Of a stretch of DNA of 64,000 nucleotides, positions 15,876 to 29,316 are shown in pieces. The stretch covers positions 186,001 through 250,000 of the forward strand of contig NZ_CP014619.1 of assembly GCF_002074055.1 (NCBI RefSeq). Reading direction: 5' to 3'. Both the position numbers and the translations under genes were made by a program. Positions within the stretch are counted from its first letter, which is position 1. Each line of letters begins with the position of its first letter. The notes beneath the pieces were generated by a model that did not search any database, was not told where the DNA came from, and saw nothing but the letters and a program-made list of their open reading frames with translations. This DNA is from Frondihabitans sp. 762G35. Its GTDB lineage: Bacteria; Actinomycetota; Actinomycetes; Actinomycetales; Microbacteriaceae.

Positions 15876-17801
15876 ATGTCCCGAACCATGCCCAGCGAAC
15901 GCACGCGACCCGTGCGCCCCGCACCCCCGTCCCCCGTGCCGACCGCCCGCTCCCGCGCCGACCTCCGGCTCGAGCTCGAGCGCGCGCGCCTCGACGAGGA
16001 GGCGACCCGCCGTCCCGTGCGGGCGCCGAAGGTGCGCACCACGGAGCACCACACGATCTCCACCCGCTCCGAGTCGCGGACGCACTCGCCGGTGATGGTG
16101 CTGCTCGTGCTGATCTCGACCCTGGGCATCCTGCTGTACGCGCAGTTCCTGCTCAACCCGGCGAACCGCGGCGACCTGCTGCCGTACATCATGGTGATCG
16201 TCGCCGAGGCGGTCGTCATCGTCCAGGCGCTGCTGTCGATGTGGACGATCCTCTCCGGGGGCATCGACCCGCGCGACTTCGCCTTCCACCAGGCGCAGGA
16301 GCTCCTCTACGACGAGGACGAGATCGACCGCCTCGGGGTCCGCGACCAGCCGCACCTCTGGCCGATCGTCATCGACGGCGAGACGAAGACCGTCGACGTC
16401 TTCATCACGGCCTACGGCGAGGAGATCACGAAGATCGAGGCGACGCTGATCGCCGCGCTGGCGCTCCAGGGTCTCCACCGGACCTGGATCCTCGACGACG
16501 GGGCCAGCGACGAGGTCCGCGACCTCGCGGCCCGCCACAACGCGCGCTACGTCCGCCGCCTCACCAACCACGGGGCCAAGGCCGGGAACGTCAACCACGC
16601 CCTCGCGATCGCCAAGGGCGACTTCTTCGCGATCTTCGACGCCGACTTCGTGCCGCGGAGCCTCTTCCTGCACGAGACGGTGCCGTTCTTCGTGGACGAC
16701 AAGGTCGCCTTCGTCCAGACCCCGCAGGTCTACGGCAACCTCGTCTCGCTCGTCTCGCGCGGCGCCGGCTACATGCAGTCGGTGTTCTACCGCTTCATCC
16801 AGCCGGGTCGGAACCGCTTCAACGCGGCCTTCTGCGTGGGGACGAACGTCATCTTCCGCCGCAGCGCCATCGACGAGATCGGCGGCATGGTCACCGACTC
16901 GAAGTCGGAGGACGTCTGGACGTCGCTCCACCTCCACGAGCGCGGCTGGCGTTCCATCTACATCCCGCTCACCCTCGCCATCGGGGACGCCCCGGAGACC
17001 ATCGAGGCCTACTCGAAGCAGCAGCTCCGCTGGGCCACGGGCGGGTTCGAGATCCTGTTCCAGCACAACCCGTTCTCGCCGAAGCGCCGGCTCTCGATGG
17101 ACCAGCGGCTCCAGTACATGGTCACGGCGACGAACTACCTCACGGGTATCGCTCCGCTCCTGCTCCTGCTGGTGCCGCCGATGGAGATCTTCTTCGATCT
17201 GCGCCCGATGAACCTGCACATCTCGGTGCTGCAGTGGCTGCTCTTCTACGCCGGCTTCTACCTGATGCAGATCCTGCTGGCGTTCTACACGCTCGGGTCG
17301 TTCCGGTACGAGGTGCTGATGCTCGCGACGGTGTCGTTCCCGATCTACGTGAAGGCCCTCTGGAACGTCATCTGCGGCAAGGACGAGGGCTGGAGCGTCA
17401 CGGGCCGCAAGGGCCTGGCGAAGTCGCCGTTCAACTTCATCATCCCGCAGATGCTGTTCTGCCTCTTCCTGACGCTGACGAGCGTCGTGGCGGTCTACCG
17501 CGACGTGCAGAACGGCGTGCTCACGCTGGCGACCGTCTGGAACCTCCTGAACACGGGCATCCTGCTGTCGTTCATGGTGGCCGCCGGCCGCGAGGCCAAG
17601 ACGCTGCGCGCGCAGAACCGCGAGGTCCTGCTCGGCAACGGCCAGGCTCCCGTCGTCCTGCCGGCCGCGAGCGCCCCCGCCGAGATCGAGTACCGCACGC
17701 GCATCGCGCGACCCGCCCCGCGCGTGGTCGCCCCCGTCCCAACCCCCTCCCACGCAGCCGCGCCCTCGCACGCTGCCACCGACGAAAGGGTCGCCTCATG
17801 A
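15876..17801 (+). CDS. Processive family 2 glycosyltransferase, BcsA/cellulose-synthase-like beta-glucan synthase
   Basis: 641 residues, good SD (AGGAGAGAG). A cytoplasmic Arg/Pro-rich N-terminus is followed by two membrane helices (VMVLLVLISTLGILLYAQFLL; YIMVIVAEAVVIVQALLSMW). The GT domain shows VDVFITAYGEE, WILDDGASDE, KAGNVNHALAIAKGDFFAIFDADF (DxD about residue 255), SEDVW (the TED-type acid, about 344) and QQLRW (QxxRW, about 382-386). Four or more C-terminal helices form the export channel. The D, DxD, ED, QxxRW set marks polymerising synthases of cellulose, curdlan or mixed-linkage glucan. No PilZ domain is visible. With a GH81 glucanase in the operon, a beta-1,3-linked product is likely. 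Confidence 0.88.
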   Translation: MSRTMPSERTRPVRPAPPSPVPTARSRADLRLELERARLDEEATRRPVRAPKVRTTEHHTISTRSESRTHSPVMVLLVLISTLGILLYAQFLLNPANRGDLLPYIMVIVAEAVVIVQALLSMWTILSGGIDPRDFAFHQAQELLYDEDEIDRLGVRDQPHLWPIVIDGETKTVDVFITAYGEEITKIEATLIAALALQGLHRTWILDDGASDEVRDLAARHNARYVRRLTNHGAKAGNVNHALAIAKGDFFAIFDADFVPRSLFLHETVPFFVDDKVAFVQTPQVYGNLVSLVSRGAGYMQSVFYRFIQPGRNRFNAAFCVGTNVIFRRSAIDEIGGMVTDSKSEDVWTSLHLHERGWRSIYIPLTLAIGDAPETIEAYSKQQLRWATGGFEILFQHNPFSPKRRLSMDQRLQYMVTATNYLTGIAPLLLLLVPPMEIFFDLRPMNLHISVLQWLLFYAGFYLMQILLAFYTLGSFRYEVLMLATVSFPIYVKALWNVICGKDEGWSVTGRKGLAKSPFNFIIPQMLFCLFLTLTSVVAVYRDVQNGVLTLATVWNLLNTGILLSFMVAAGREAKTLRAQNREVLLGNGQAPVVLPAASAPAEIEYRTRIARPAPRVVAPVPTPSHAAAPSHAATDERVAS

Positions 17802-18529
17802 CCTGGGCCAGTCGCCTCAAGCTCTTCGGCGGCTCGCTCGTCGTCCTCCTGATCGTCGCCGCCTCCACGGTCGTCTTCACGCAGCGCCAGTCGCAGGTCG
17901 TCTCGACCAGCGCCGCCATCGCCGCCGAGGAGTACGCCGTCGGCACCGACTACTCCGGCAACATCACGAAGCAGTACGTGACCGTCGGCGACACCGTCAA
18001 GAAGGGCGACAAGCTCTTCGACCTCAAGAGCCTCTCGGTCAAGCAGGACGTCTCGTCGCAGCTCCTCAGCTACGACTCGACGAGCTACTCGGTGCGACCC
18101 GACGGCACCATGACGTTCCTCGCGACCGTCTCCGGCCGCGTGTCGAAGATCGACACCAAGGAGGGCGGCTTCGTCACGGCCGGCGCCGACCTCGCCACCA
18201 TCGACCGCTCCGGGAGCCTCTACGTGCTCGGCGACTACGCCCTCACCCCGCGCGACTACGAGCGGATCCGCCAGGGGGCCACCGTCGACCTGATGCTCCC
18301 GAACCAGACCGTCATCCCGGGGACCGTCAAGCAGATCAGCGTCACGACGACCGACGGCACGGCCCAGACCGAGATCCACGTCGCCAGCTCCGGCCTCACG
18401 CAGGGCTCCTACTCCGGCCTCGTGAACCCGGGCACCCCCGTCACGGCGACGCTCCACCTCCGCCAGGACGGCGTCTTCGCCGGAGCGCAGGATGCCCTGC
18501 TGCAGTTCGTCCAGAAGATCGGCCTGTAG
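17798..18529 (+). CDS. HlyD-like membrane-anchored adaptor of the glucan synthase
   Basis: 243 residues; ATGA overlap with the synthase stop. One N-terminal membrane helix (LKLFGGSLVVLLIVAASTVVF), then an extracytoplasmic part with two biotinyl-lipoyl-like halves: GNITKQYVTVGDTVKKGDKLFDL and SGRVSKIDTKEGGFVTAGADLATI. A barrel with YVLGDYALTPRDYERIRQGATVDLMLP follows. This is the layout of HlyD/RND adaptors and of the partner subunits found beside actinobacterial cellulose-like synthases. It probably guides or anchors the nascent glucan at the outer face of the membrane. Confidence 0.78.
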   Translation: MTWASRLKLFGGSLVVLLIVAASTVVFTQRQSQVVSTSAAIAAEEYAVGTDYSGNITKQYVTVGDTVKKGDKLFDLKSLSVKQDVSSQLLSYDSTSYSVRPDGTMTFLATVSGRVSKIDTKEGGFVTAGADLATIDRSGSLYVLGDYALTPRDYERIRQGATVDLMLPNQTVIPGTVKQISVTTTDGTAQTEIHVASSGLTQGSYSGLVNPGTPVTATLHLRQDGVFAGAQDALLQFVQKIGL

Positions 18530-18531
18530 CG

Positions 18532-20619
18532 ATCCGCGCCCGCACCCGCGCCCCGCGCCGCCGCCTCGCCGCCCTCGCCCTCGCCCTGGGCGCAGCCCTG
18601 GTGCTGACCGCCTGCACCTCGGAAGGGTCGACCAGCACCGTGAGCCCCACCCAGCCGACCGCCGGGAAGCCAGTCTTCACGACCTCGGAGGTGGCTCCGC
18701 TCGTCGCGAAGCTGCCGCAGCGCTCCATCGCGCCCGCCCCGACCATGCGGCTCGCGAACGGCCTCAAGCCGCCGACCAACAAGTGGTTCTCCGGTCTCGT
18801 CTTCGGGGCGGCCCCGAGCGCCGTGTTCCCGTTCCCGCTGTCGTTCCAGCAGACCGCCTCCGGATTCTCGGCCGGGCTCCCCGCGGCGACGTCGACGACG
18901 AACACGGTGTTCGGCGCCGCGGTCGCCCAGGTGTCCGTCGACCTCGGCGCCACCAGCGCCCTCGTCAGCCGCTACGACACGGTGTCGGTGACGATCGAGT
19001 ACCGCCGCGGATCCACCGTCCTCGGCCACGTCACGATCGCCGAGGGCTCGCCGCAGGTCTCCTTCTCCGCCGCGACCGCCGGGACCGCCGAGCTCGACTC
19101 GGCGATCACGTCCACGGGCACCGGGCGGGGCACCGTCACCGCGGCCGGCCGCACCTGGGGCGTCGTCACGACCCAGGCCGACGTCAGCGGGTCGTCCGTG
19201 TCCCTCCGGGCCGGTGGCACGCTCGTGCTCTTCCCCGTCCCGGACGGCGCGAGCGCCGCGCAGACCACCGCCCTGATGTCGTCGGCGGCGCCGCTCGAGC
19301 AGGTCTCCACGAGCTACGGCTCGACCTCGTCCGGCCAGCAGACGACCCTCGCCTACCGGTCGACGGGCGGCGGGAAGACGCTGGTCGTCCCGCTGCCGCA
19401 CCAGGGCGGCTCCGCGGCGACCGCAGGATGCACGGACCTCTCCTACGTCACCCTCTACGGCACCGTCCCCGTGTGCGCCTCCACGAAGATCGTCTTCACG
19501 ACGCCGACGGTGCCCGCCCGCGCCGCACTCGACCTGTCGACCCTCACCGCGGCCGACCGGGCCGAGGTCGGTAAGCAGCTGACCGCCGACGTCGCGGCGG
19601 CACCCCCGTTCGCCGCCGACACGTACTTCGGCGGCAAGACGCTCTACCGGTCGGCGATGCTCCTCTCCCTCGCCCGCGAGCTCGGCGACAAGGCCGCCGT
19701 CGCGACCCTCACGTCGCGGCTCACGGCTCAGCTCGACAAGTGGACGGAGCCGGGCGGCTGCACCACGCGCGGCCAGGAGTGCTTCGTCTACGACCCGCGG
19801 CTCAAGTCCGTCGTGGGTCTGGCGAACTCCTTCGGGTCGGAGGTCGACAACGACCACCACTTCCACTACGGCTACTTCCTCTACGCGGCCGGCGTCGTCG
19901 CGCAGGACTCCCCGAAGCTCGCCGCGCGGTGGGCACCCGTCATGAACCTGCTCGCCGCCGACATCGCCACGCACACGGGCGACGAGTCGAGCAGCGCCTT
20001 CCTCGACAACCGCGCCTACGACCCGTACTTCTCGCACAGCTGGGCCTCGGGATACTCCGAGTTCGCCGACGGCAACAACCAGGAGTCCTCGTCGGAGGCC
20101 GTGAACGCCTGGGCCGGTCTCGAGCTGTGGGCCGGAGCATCCGGCGATCGCGCCCTCGCCGGCGAAGCCGCGTGGCTCCTCAGCAACGAGACGGCGTCGG
20201 CGCTGGCGTACTACGTCAACCCCGACCTGTCGGGGGCGCAGTTCGACGGTTTCTCGCACTCGCTGGTCTCGCTGAACTGGGGGGCGAAGCGCGACTTCGC
20301 GACCTGGTTCTCGGCCGCTCCGAGCGCGATCGTGGGGATCCAGCTGATCCCGATGAGCCCGACCTCGAGCTACCTGGCGTCGAAGGCCGGCGGCGGGTCG
20401 GCGCACATCGCGGCCCTGTCGAAGACGGCGCTCGCGGAGGGCGCGGACCAGACGCTCGTCGACTACGTGCTCATGTACCAGTCGCTCGCGGGTCCCGACC
20501 AGGCGAAGGCCGCGTTGGCCGTCGCCCGGAAGCTACCGGCGAAGGACATCGACAACGGCGACTCGCGCGCCTACCTGCTGGCGTACATCCTGGCGAACGC
20601 GGCCGGGGCGTCGAAGTAG
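18532..20619 (+). CDS. GH81 endo-beta-1,3-glucanase lipoprotein (unusual start)
   Basis: GH81 signatures: LKPPTNKWFSGLVFG, DNDHHFHYGYFLYAAGVV (about 443-460) and DGNNQESSSEAVNAWAGLELW, whose two Glu (about 518 and 522) are the catalytic region. The family hydrolyses beta-1,3-glucan. A full lipoprotein signal (RRRLAALALALGAALVLTAC) is encoded just ahead of the only canonical start in the area, the GTG at 18601, which would give merely VLTAC. The signal requires a start at the ATC at 18532, 3 nt after the upstream stop, or a base difference from ATG. The enzyme probably trims or releases the glucan made by the upstream synthase. Confidence 0.87.
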   Translation: MRARTRAPRRRLAALALALGAALVLTACTSEGSTSTVSPTQPTAGKPVFTTSEVAPLVAKLPQRSIAPAPTMRLANGLKPPTNKWFSGLVFGAAPSAVFPFPLSFQQTASGFSAGLPAATSTTNTVFGAAVAQVSVDLGATSALVSRYDTVSVTIEYRRGSTVLGHVTIAEGSPQVSFSAATAGTAELDSAITSTGTGRGTVTAAGRTWGVVTTQADVSGSSVSLRAGGTLVLFPVPDGASAAQTTALMSSAAPLEQVSTSYGSTSSGQQTTLAYRSTGGGKTLVVPLPHQGGSAATAGCTDLSYVTLYGTVPVCASTKIVFTTPTVPARAALDLSTLTAADRAEVGKQLTADVAAAPPFAADTYFGGKTLYRSAMLLSLARELGDKAAVATLTSRLTAQLDKWTEPGGCTTRGQECFVYDPRLKSVVGLANSFGSEVDNDHHFHYGYFLYAAGVVAQDSPKLAARWAPVMNLLAADIATHTGDESSSAFLDNRAYDPYFSHSWASGYSEFADGNNQESSSEAVNAWAGLELWAGASGDRALAGEAAWLLSNETASALAYYVNPDLSGAQFDGFSHSLVSLNWGAKRDFATWFSAAPSAIVGIQLIPMSPTSSYLASKAGGGSAHIAALSKTALAEGADQTLVDYVLMYQSLAGPDQAKAALAVARKLPAKDIDNGDSRAYLLAYILANAAGASK

Positions 20620-20620
20620 C

Positions 20621-20652
20621 GGCCCGGCGGCTCAGGGGCCCGGCGGCTCAGG
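20621..20652. repeat. Tandem 16-bp duplication between convergent genes
   Basis: Two copies of GGCCCGGCGGCTCAGG-like sequence fill the gap between the GH81 gene and the convergent peroxiredoxin gene. Probably a local slippage duplication. Confidence 0.6.
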
Positions 20653-21310
20653 ACTCCGGCAGCGCCGCGACGATGTCGGACACCTCGGTGCGGGTCGTGT
20701 AGTCGACGTGGACGTCGGCGAACGTGACGGCACCCGACCCGTCGACGACGAGGACGGTCGGGAACGGGATGTCGCCCGTCGCGTCCGCGTTGCTGTCCGC
20801 CACGTCGAAGCCGAGATCCGTGTGCGCGGCGCGCGCGGCGGCGGCGGGCTCCGTCAGGATGCCCAGCTCGCGCACGAGCCGGTTGCCCGGGTCGGTGAGG
20901 ACCGTGAAATCCAGCCCGCCGTTCACGACGGCCAGGTCGGAGGCCTCCGGCGTCTGGGGGCTGATCGCCACGAGGCCGAGGCCGCGGTCGCGCAGGATCG
21001 GGAGCAGCTGCTCCTGGTAGGTCTTCAGCGTCAGGTTGCAGTAGGGGCACCAGGAGCCGCGGTAGAAGACGACCACGCCGCCCCGCTCGCCGAGGGCGTC
21101 CTCGAGCAGGACGCTCTCGCCGCGCGAGTCGAGGAGGGTCGCCTCGGGCAGTCGGTCGCCTGCCGCGACGGCCTTCTCCGGCACACCGGCGGCGACGAGG
21201 TCGGCCTGCTCGGTGGCGAAGACGTCGCTCAGGCGCGGCCCGATCTGGGCGGTGAAGCCGCCGTTGAACTCGGCGACCCGGTCGCGGATGGGGGTTGCGG
21301 TCTCGGCCAC
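20648..21310 (-). CDS. AhpC/TSA-like peroxiredoxin
   Basis: 220 residues with a thioredoxin fold. VVVFYRGSWCPYCNLTLKTYQEQLLPIL has a CxxC active site (about residues 87-90), unlike the single Cys of classic AhpC; proteins of this YRG-WCP-C type are annotated as peroxiredoxin-like or redoxin-domain proteins. Further motifs are LVAISPQTPE, FTVLTDPGNRL and the C-terminal FPTVLVVDGSGAVTFADVHVDYTTR. Cytoplasmic; likely reduces peroxides with thioredoxin. Convergent with the GH81 gene. Confidence 0.85.
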   Translation of the reverse strand: MAETATPIRDRVAEFNGGFTAQIGPRLSDVFATEQADLVAAGVPEKAVAAGDRLPEATLLDSRGESVLLEDALGERGGVVVFYRGSWCPYCNLTLKTYQEQLLPILRDRGLGLVAISPQTPEASDLAVVNGGLDFTVLTDPGNRLVRELGILTEPAAAARAAHTDLGFDVADSNADATGDIPFPTVLVVDGSGAVTFADVHVDYTTRTEVSDIVAALPES

Positions 21311-21409
21311 GGTGGTTCCTCTCGAAGGGCGTCGGGGGTGCGGTTGCTCGAGAGTAGATCGCCGCTCCCCGACGGGGCCGGAGACGCGTAACCGGGCGTC
21401 ACGGAGAGG

Positions 21410-22186
21410 CTAGGTCTGACACCTCGGGCACCAGTAGGTGTCGCGGAGTTCGAGGTCGGAATCGCCGAGCGTACCGCGCCGGATCTTCGTCCCGCAGCGG
21501 AGGCAGGGCTTGCCCGCCCGGCCGTAGACCCAGTCGGTGGCGCCGCGGAGGGTGCCCGTGGTGGTGCGCTCGACGCGGTCCTTGTTCGCCACGATGAGGC
21601 GGTGCGCGAGATCGACCATCCTCGGCAGGTCGTCGACCTCGCCGACCGGCCTGGTCGGGAGGACGCCGCGGAGGAAGCAGAGCTCGTTGCGGTACACGTT
21701 GCCGAGGCCGGCGAGGAGCCGCTGATCCAGGAGGGCCAGACCCACCGGGCGGGCCGGATCCTGCGCGAGATTCTCGACCGCGAGGCGGGCGTCCCAGTCG
21801 GGGCCGAGGAGGTCGGGACCGAGGTAGGCCACGACGGTGTCGTCGTCGTCGCGCGGGACGAGCTCGACCACGCCCAGGTCGAACCCCACCGCGACCCACT
21901 CGTCGGTCTCGAGGACCACCCGCGCCTGGTACGCGGGGCGCCGCCACGCGGTGCCGTGGCGGTAGAGGTGCCACGACCCCTCCATCTTGAGGTGCGTGTG
22001 CAGGGTGAGGTCGCCGATGTGGTGCAGGAGGTGCTTGCCGCGGCTGATGACGTCCTCGACGACCTCGCCGCGGAGGTCGACCGTGGCGAATGCCGGGACG
22101 CGGAAGTCGGAGCGGGTGAGGGTCTGCCCGTGCAGGGCCATGTCGAGGTTCTTCGCGGCGCGGTAGACGGTGTCACCTTCGGGCAT
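21410..22186 (-). CDS. nei: Fpg/Nei-family DNA glycosylase (endonuclease VIII-like)
   Basis: 258 residues. The N-terminus MPEGDTVYRAAKNLDMAL supplies the catalytic Pro2 and Glu3; ISRGKHLLHHIGDLTLHTHLKMEGSWHLY includes the Lys of the beta-sandwich. The H2TH region is GLALLDQRLLAGLGNVYRNELCFL, and the zinc finger is PCLRCGTKIRRG...YWCPRC. It excises oxidised pyrimidines and cuts the backbone by beta,delta-elimination. The EGDTV start is typical of actinobacterial Nei2 rather than Fpg (PELPEV). The internal ATG at 22186 was chosen because Pro2 must follow the initiator Met. Confidence 0.92.
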   Translation of the reverse strand: MPEGDTVYRAAKNLDMALHGQTLTRSDFRVPAFATVDLRGEVVEDVISRGKHLLHHIGDLTLHTHLKMEGSWHLYRHGTAWRRPAYQARVVLETDEWVAVGFDLGVVELVPRDDDDTVVAYLGPDLLGPDWDARLAVENLAQDPARPVGLALLDQRLLAGLGNVYRNELCFLRGVLPTRPVGEVDDLPRMVDLAHRLIVANKDRVERTTTGTLRGATDWVYGRAGKPCLRCGTKIRRGTLGDSDLELRDTYWCPRCQT

Positions 22187-22261
22187 CCGTGCAGTGTAGG
22201 CGCGGCCGCTGTGCGCGGCTCGCCCGCGCTCCCGCGCGCCCTCGCCCGCGCCCGCGCCCGC

Positions 22262-22692
22262 GAGACTCCACGACTCGCCACTCACTTTCGGGAAAACGCC
22301 CCAATCGTGGAGTCTCGCCCCCGCTTGTGCGGCGGCGCTCCGCACCGGCTCCGGCGAGACTCCACGACTCGCCGTACGCGGGGAAAGGTGAGCAGCGTGT
22401 TGTGGAGTCTCGCCCGGCCGGCGGCGCCCGGCGGCCGCCGGCTCCCGTGAGACTCCACGACTCGCCACTCACTTTCGGGAAAACGCCCCAATCGTGGAGT
22501 CTCGCCCCCGCTTGTGCGGCGGCGCTCCGCACCGGCTCCGGCGAGACTCCACGACTCGCCGTGCGCGGGGAAAGGTGAGCAGCGTGTTGTGGAGTCTGGC
22601 CCGGCTTGTGCGGCAGCGTTCCGTTCCGGCTCCGGCGAGACTCCACGACTCGCCGTGCGCGGGGAAAGGTGAGCAGCGTGTTGTGGAGTCTC
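22262..22692. repeat. Array 1: five 55-56 bp palindromic repeats
   Basis: Units at 22262-22316, 22356-22411, 22449-22503, 22543-22598 and 22637-22692. Each begins GAGACTCCAC and ends GTGGAGTCTC (one end-base change in the fourth). Start-to-start distances are 94, 93, 94 and 94 bp. Two interior types alternate: CGACTCGCCACTCACTTTCG-type (units 1 and 3) and an inverted AAAGGTGAGCAGCGTGTTG-type (2, 4, 5). Units 1-2 and 3-4, with spacers, form a 187-bp near-identical tandem duplication. The array starts 41 bp beyond the 3' end of lhr and ends 75 bp before nei. No coding frame runs through it. Confidence 0.95.
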
Positions 22693-22733
22693 GCGGGGCG
22701 CGGGCGGGCGAGCGCCCGCACGACGCGCAGGAG

Positions 22734-27497
<4,764 letters not shown>

Positions 27498-27551
27498 GGT
27501 CGCTCCATCCTCCCCCGACCCCCTGTCATTCCGCCCGCTAGCGTGGTGCCC

Positions 27552-28196
27552 ATGCCCACCCTCCTGCAGCTCGACTCCTCCGCCGACCTCGAGACCTCGC
27601 GGTCGCGCGCCCTCACCGCCGCTTTCGCCGACGCCTGGCGCGCGCTCTCCGACGAGCACGTCGTCGTCCACCGCGACCTCCACCGCGACGCCCTGCCCCA
27701 CCTCTCCGACGCCGCGCTCCACTTCCCCGCGGAGCTCCGGCCGGCCGGAGCGCACCCGGACCCCTCGCAGGAGGCCCTGCAGAACGACCTCATCGCCGAG
27801 CTCGTGTCGGCGGACGTCCTGCTCGTCGGCGTCCCCCTGTACAACTACTCGCTGCCGTCGACCCTGAAGGCCTGGGTCGACTACATCCACGTCCCCGCCG
27901 TGACCGCCCCGTTCGGCGCGATCGCGACGCAGCCGATGGCCGGGAAGCACGCCGTCCTGGTGTCGACCCGCGGGGGCACCTACGACGCCGGGTCGGCGAC
28001 CGAGTTCGACGACCACGCGATCCCGGCCCTCAAGCTCATCCTCGCCGGAGCCCTCGGCATGGCGGTCGAGACCGTCGTCGCCACGCGCACCCTCACCGAG
28101 CGTTTCGGCGGTCCCGACCTCGAGGTGACGAGGCAGCACGCCGAGTTCGAGGCCGCGCAGGATGCCCTGGCCGAGGCCGCCCGCCGCCTCGGCTAG
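27552..28196 (+). CDS. azoR: FMN-dependent NADH-azoreductase
   Basis: 214 residues, flavodoxin-like fold. LLQLDSSADLETSRSRALTAAFADAW is the FMN phosphate loop, VLLVGVPLYNYSLPSTLKAWVDYIHVP the central AzoR signature, and HAVLVSTRGGTYDAGS the second flavin loop. These enzymes reduce azo dyes and quinones with NADH and act in thiol or quinone stress. Divergent from lhr with 54 bp between the start codons. Confidence 0.9.
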   Translation: MPTLLQLDSSADLETSRSRALTAAFADAWRALSDEHVVVHRDLHRDALPHLSDAALHFPAELRPAGAHPDPSQEALQNDLIAELVSADVLLVGVPLYNYSLPSTLKAWVDYIHVPAVTAPFGAIATQPMAGKHAVLVSTRGGTYDAGSATEFDDHAIPALKLILAGALGMAVETVVATRTLTERFGGPDLEVTRQHAEFEAAQDALAEAARRLG

Positions 28197-28276
28197 CCCG
28201 CCGGGGCGGGGCACGGGTCGCGTCGCACGTCGGGGAGGCCCGGACCCCGGGCATCCTGCGCGCCTAGGCTGAGGGC

Positions 28277-29260
28277 ATGGAACAGCGCACCCTCGGACGG
28301 ACCGGCAGAGACGTCTCGGTCATCGGACTCGGCACCTGGCAGCTCGGCGGCGACTGGGGTGACGTCTCGGAGAAGGACGCCTTCGCGGTGCTCGACGCCA
28401 GCAGCGAGGCGGGGGTCACCTTCTTCGACACGGCCGACGTGTACGGCGGAGGCCGCAGCGAGAAGACGATCGGCGCGTGGCGGCGCAGCAACCCGGAGGC
28501 GACGCTCACGGTCGCGACGAAGATGGGGCGGGCGCTCGAGCAGGTCCCGGAGAACTACTCCCGGGCCAACTTCATCGCCTGGGTCGACCAGTCGAGGCGC
28601 AACCTCGGCACCGACACGCTCGACCTCGTCCAGCTCCACTGCCCGCCGACCCCGGTCTTCGGCGACGACCGCGTCTACGACGCTCTCGACGAGCTCGTGC
28701 AGCGCGAGGCCATCGCCGCCTACGGCGTGAGCGTCGAGGAGGCCGCGCAGGCGCTGACCGCGATCGAGCACCCGAACCTCGCGACGGTGCAGATCATCCT
28801 GAACGCGTTCCGCCTGAAGCCCCTCGACGAGGTCCTCCCGGCCGCGCAGGAGGCGGGCGTCGGCATCATCGCCCGCGTCCCGCTGGCGAGCGGGCTCCTG
28901 TCGGGCAAGTACACCGTCGAGACGGAGTTCGCGCCGAACGACCACCGCACCTTCAACCGCCACGGCGAGGCCTTCGACCAGGGCGAGACGTTCAGCGGCG
29001 TCGACTTCGAGCAGGGCGTGGAGGCGGCCAGGCAGTTCTCCGACCTGGCTCCCGAGGGAGTGTCGACCGCCCAGGCCGCGCTCAAGTGGATCGTCGAGCA
29101 GCCCGGTGTCTCGACCGTGATCCCCGGCGCCCGCAACGTCCAGCAGGCCCGCGCCAACGCCGAGGCCGGCGACGTGCCCGATCTGGGCGAGGAGTTCCAC
29201 GACCGCGCCGAGCGCCTCTACGACCGCTACTTCCGCCGAGCGATCCACTCCCGCTGGTAG
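28277..29260 (+). CDS. Aldo/keto reductase
   Basis: 327 residues, TIM barrel. LGRTGRDVSVIGLGTWQLGG and FFDTADVYGGGRSEKTIG contain the catalytic Asp/Tyr, VATKMGR the Lys strand, LDLVQLHCPP the His. The C-terminal NADPH site is STVIPGARNVQQARANAEA. Family reactions are NADPH-dependent carbonyl reductions; substrate unknown. Head-to-tail with azoR and the following SDR, suggesting a small redox/stress group. Confidence 0.9.
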   Translation: MEQRTLGRTGRDVSVIGLGTWQLGGDWGDVSEKDAFAVLDASSEAGVTFFDTADVYGGGRSEKTIGAWRRSNPEATLTVATKMGRALEQVPENYSRANFIAWVDQSRRNLGTDTLDLVQLHCPPTPVFGDDRVYDALDELVQREAIAAYGVSVEEAAQALTAIEHPNLATVQIILNAFRLKPLDEVLPAAQEAGVGIIARVPLASGLLSGKYTVETEFAPNDHRTFNRHGEAFDQGETFSGVDFEQGVEAARQFSDLAPEGVSTAQAALKWIVEQPGVSTVIPGARNVQQARANAEAGDVPDLGEEFHDRAERLYDRYFRRAIHSRW

Positions 29261-29316
29261 CGGGACGGGCGTACCCCGTTCCGCTGCGTCCAGTGCTCCC
29301 GGCGTAGACCGGAGGC

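Noticed and set aside
15507-17771. 754-codon minus-strand frame opposite the glucan synthase
   Set aside because: Asp/Arg/Glu/Val-rich shadow of the synthase's codon pattern, with no domain or starting SD.
18409-20406. 665-codon minus-strand frame opposite the GH81 gene
   Set aside because: Arg/Gly/Glu-rich antisense shadow; the plus strand carries clear GH81 motifs.
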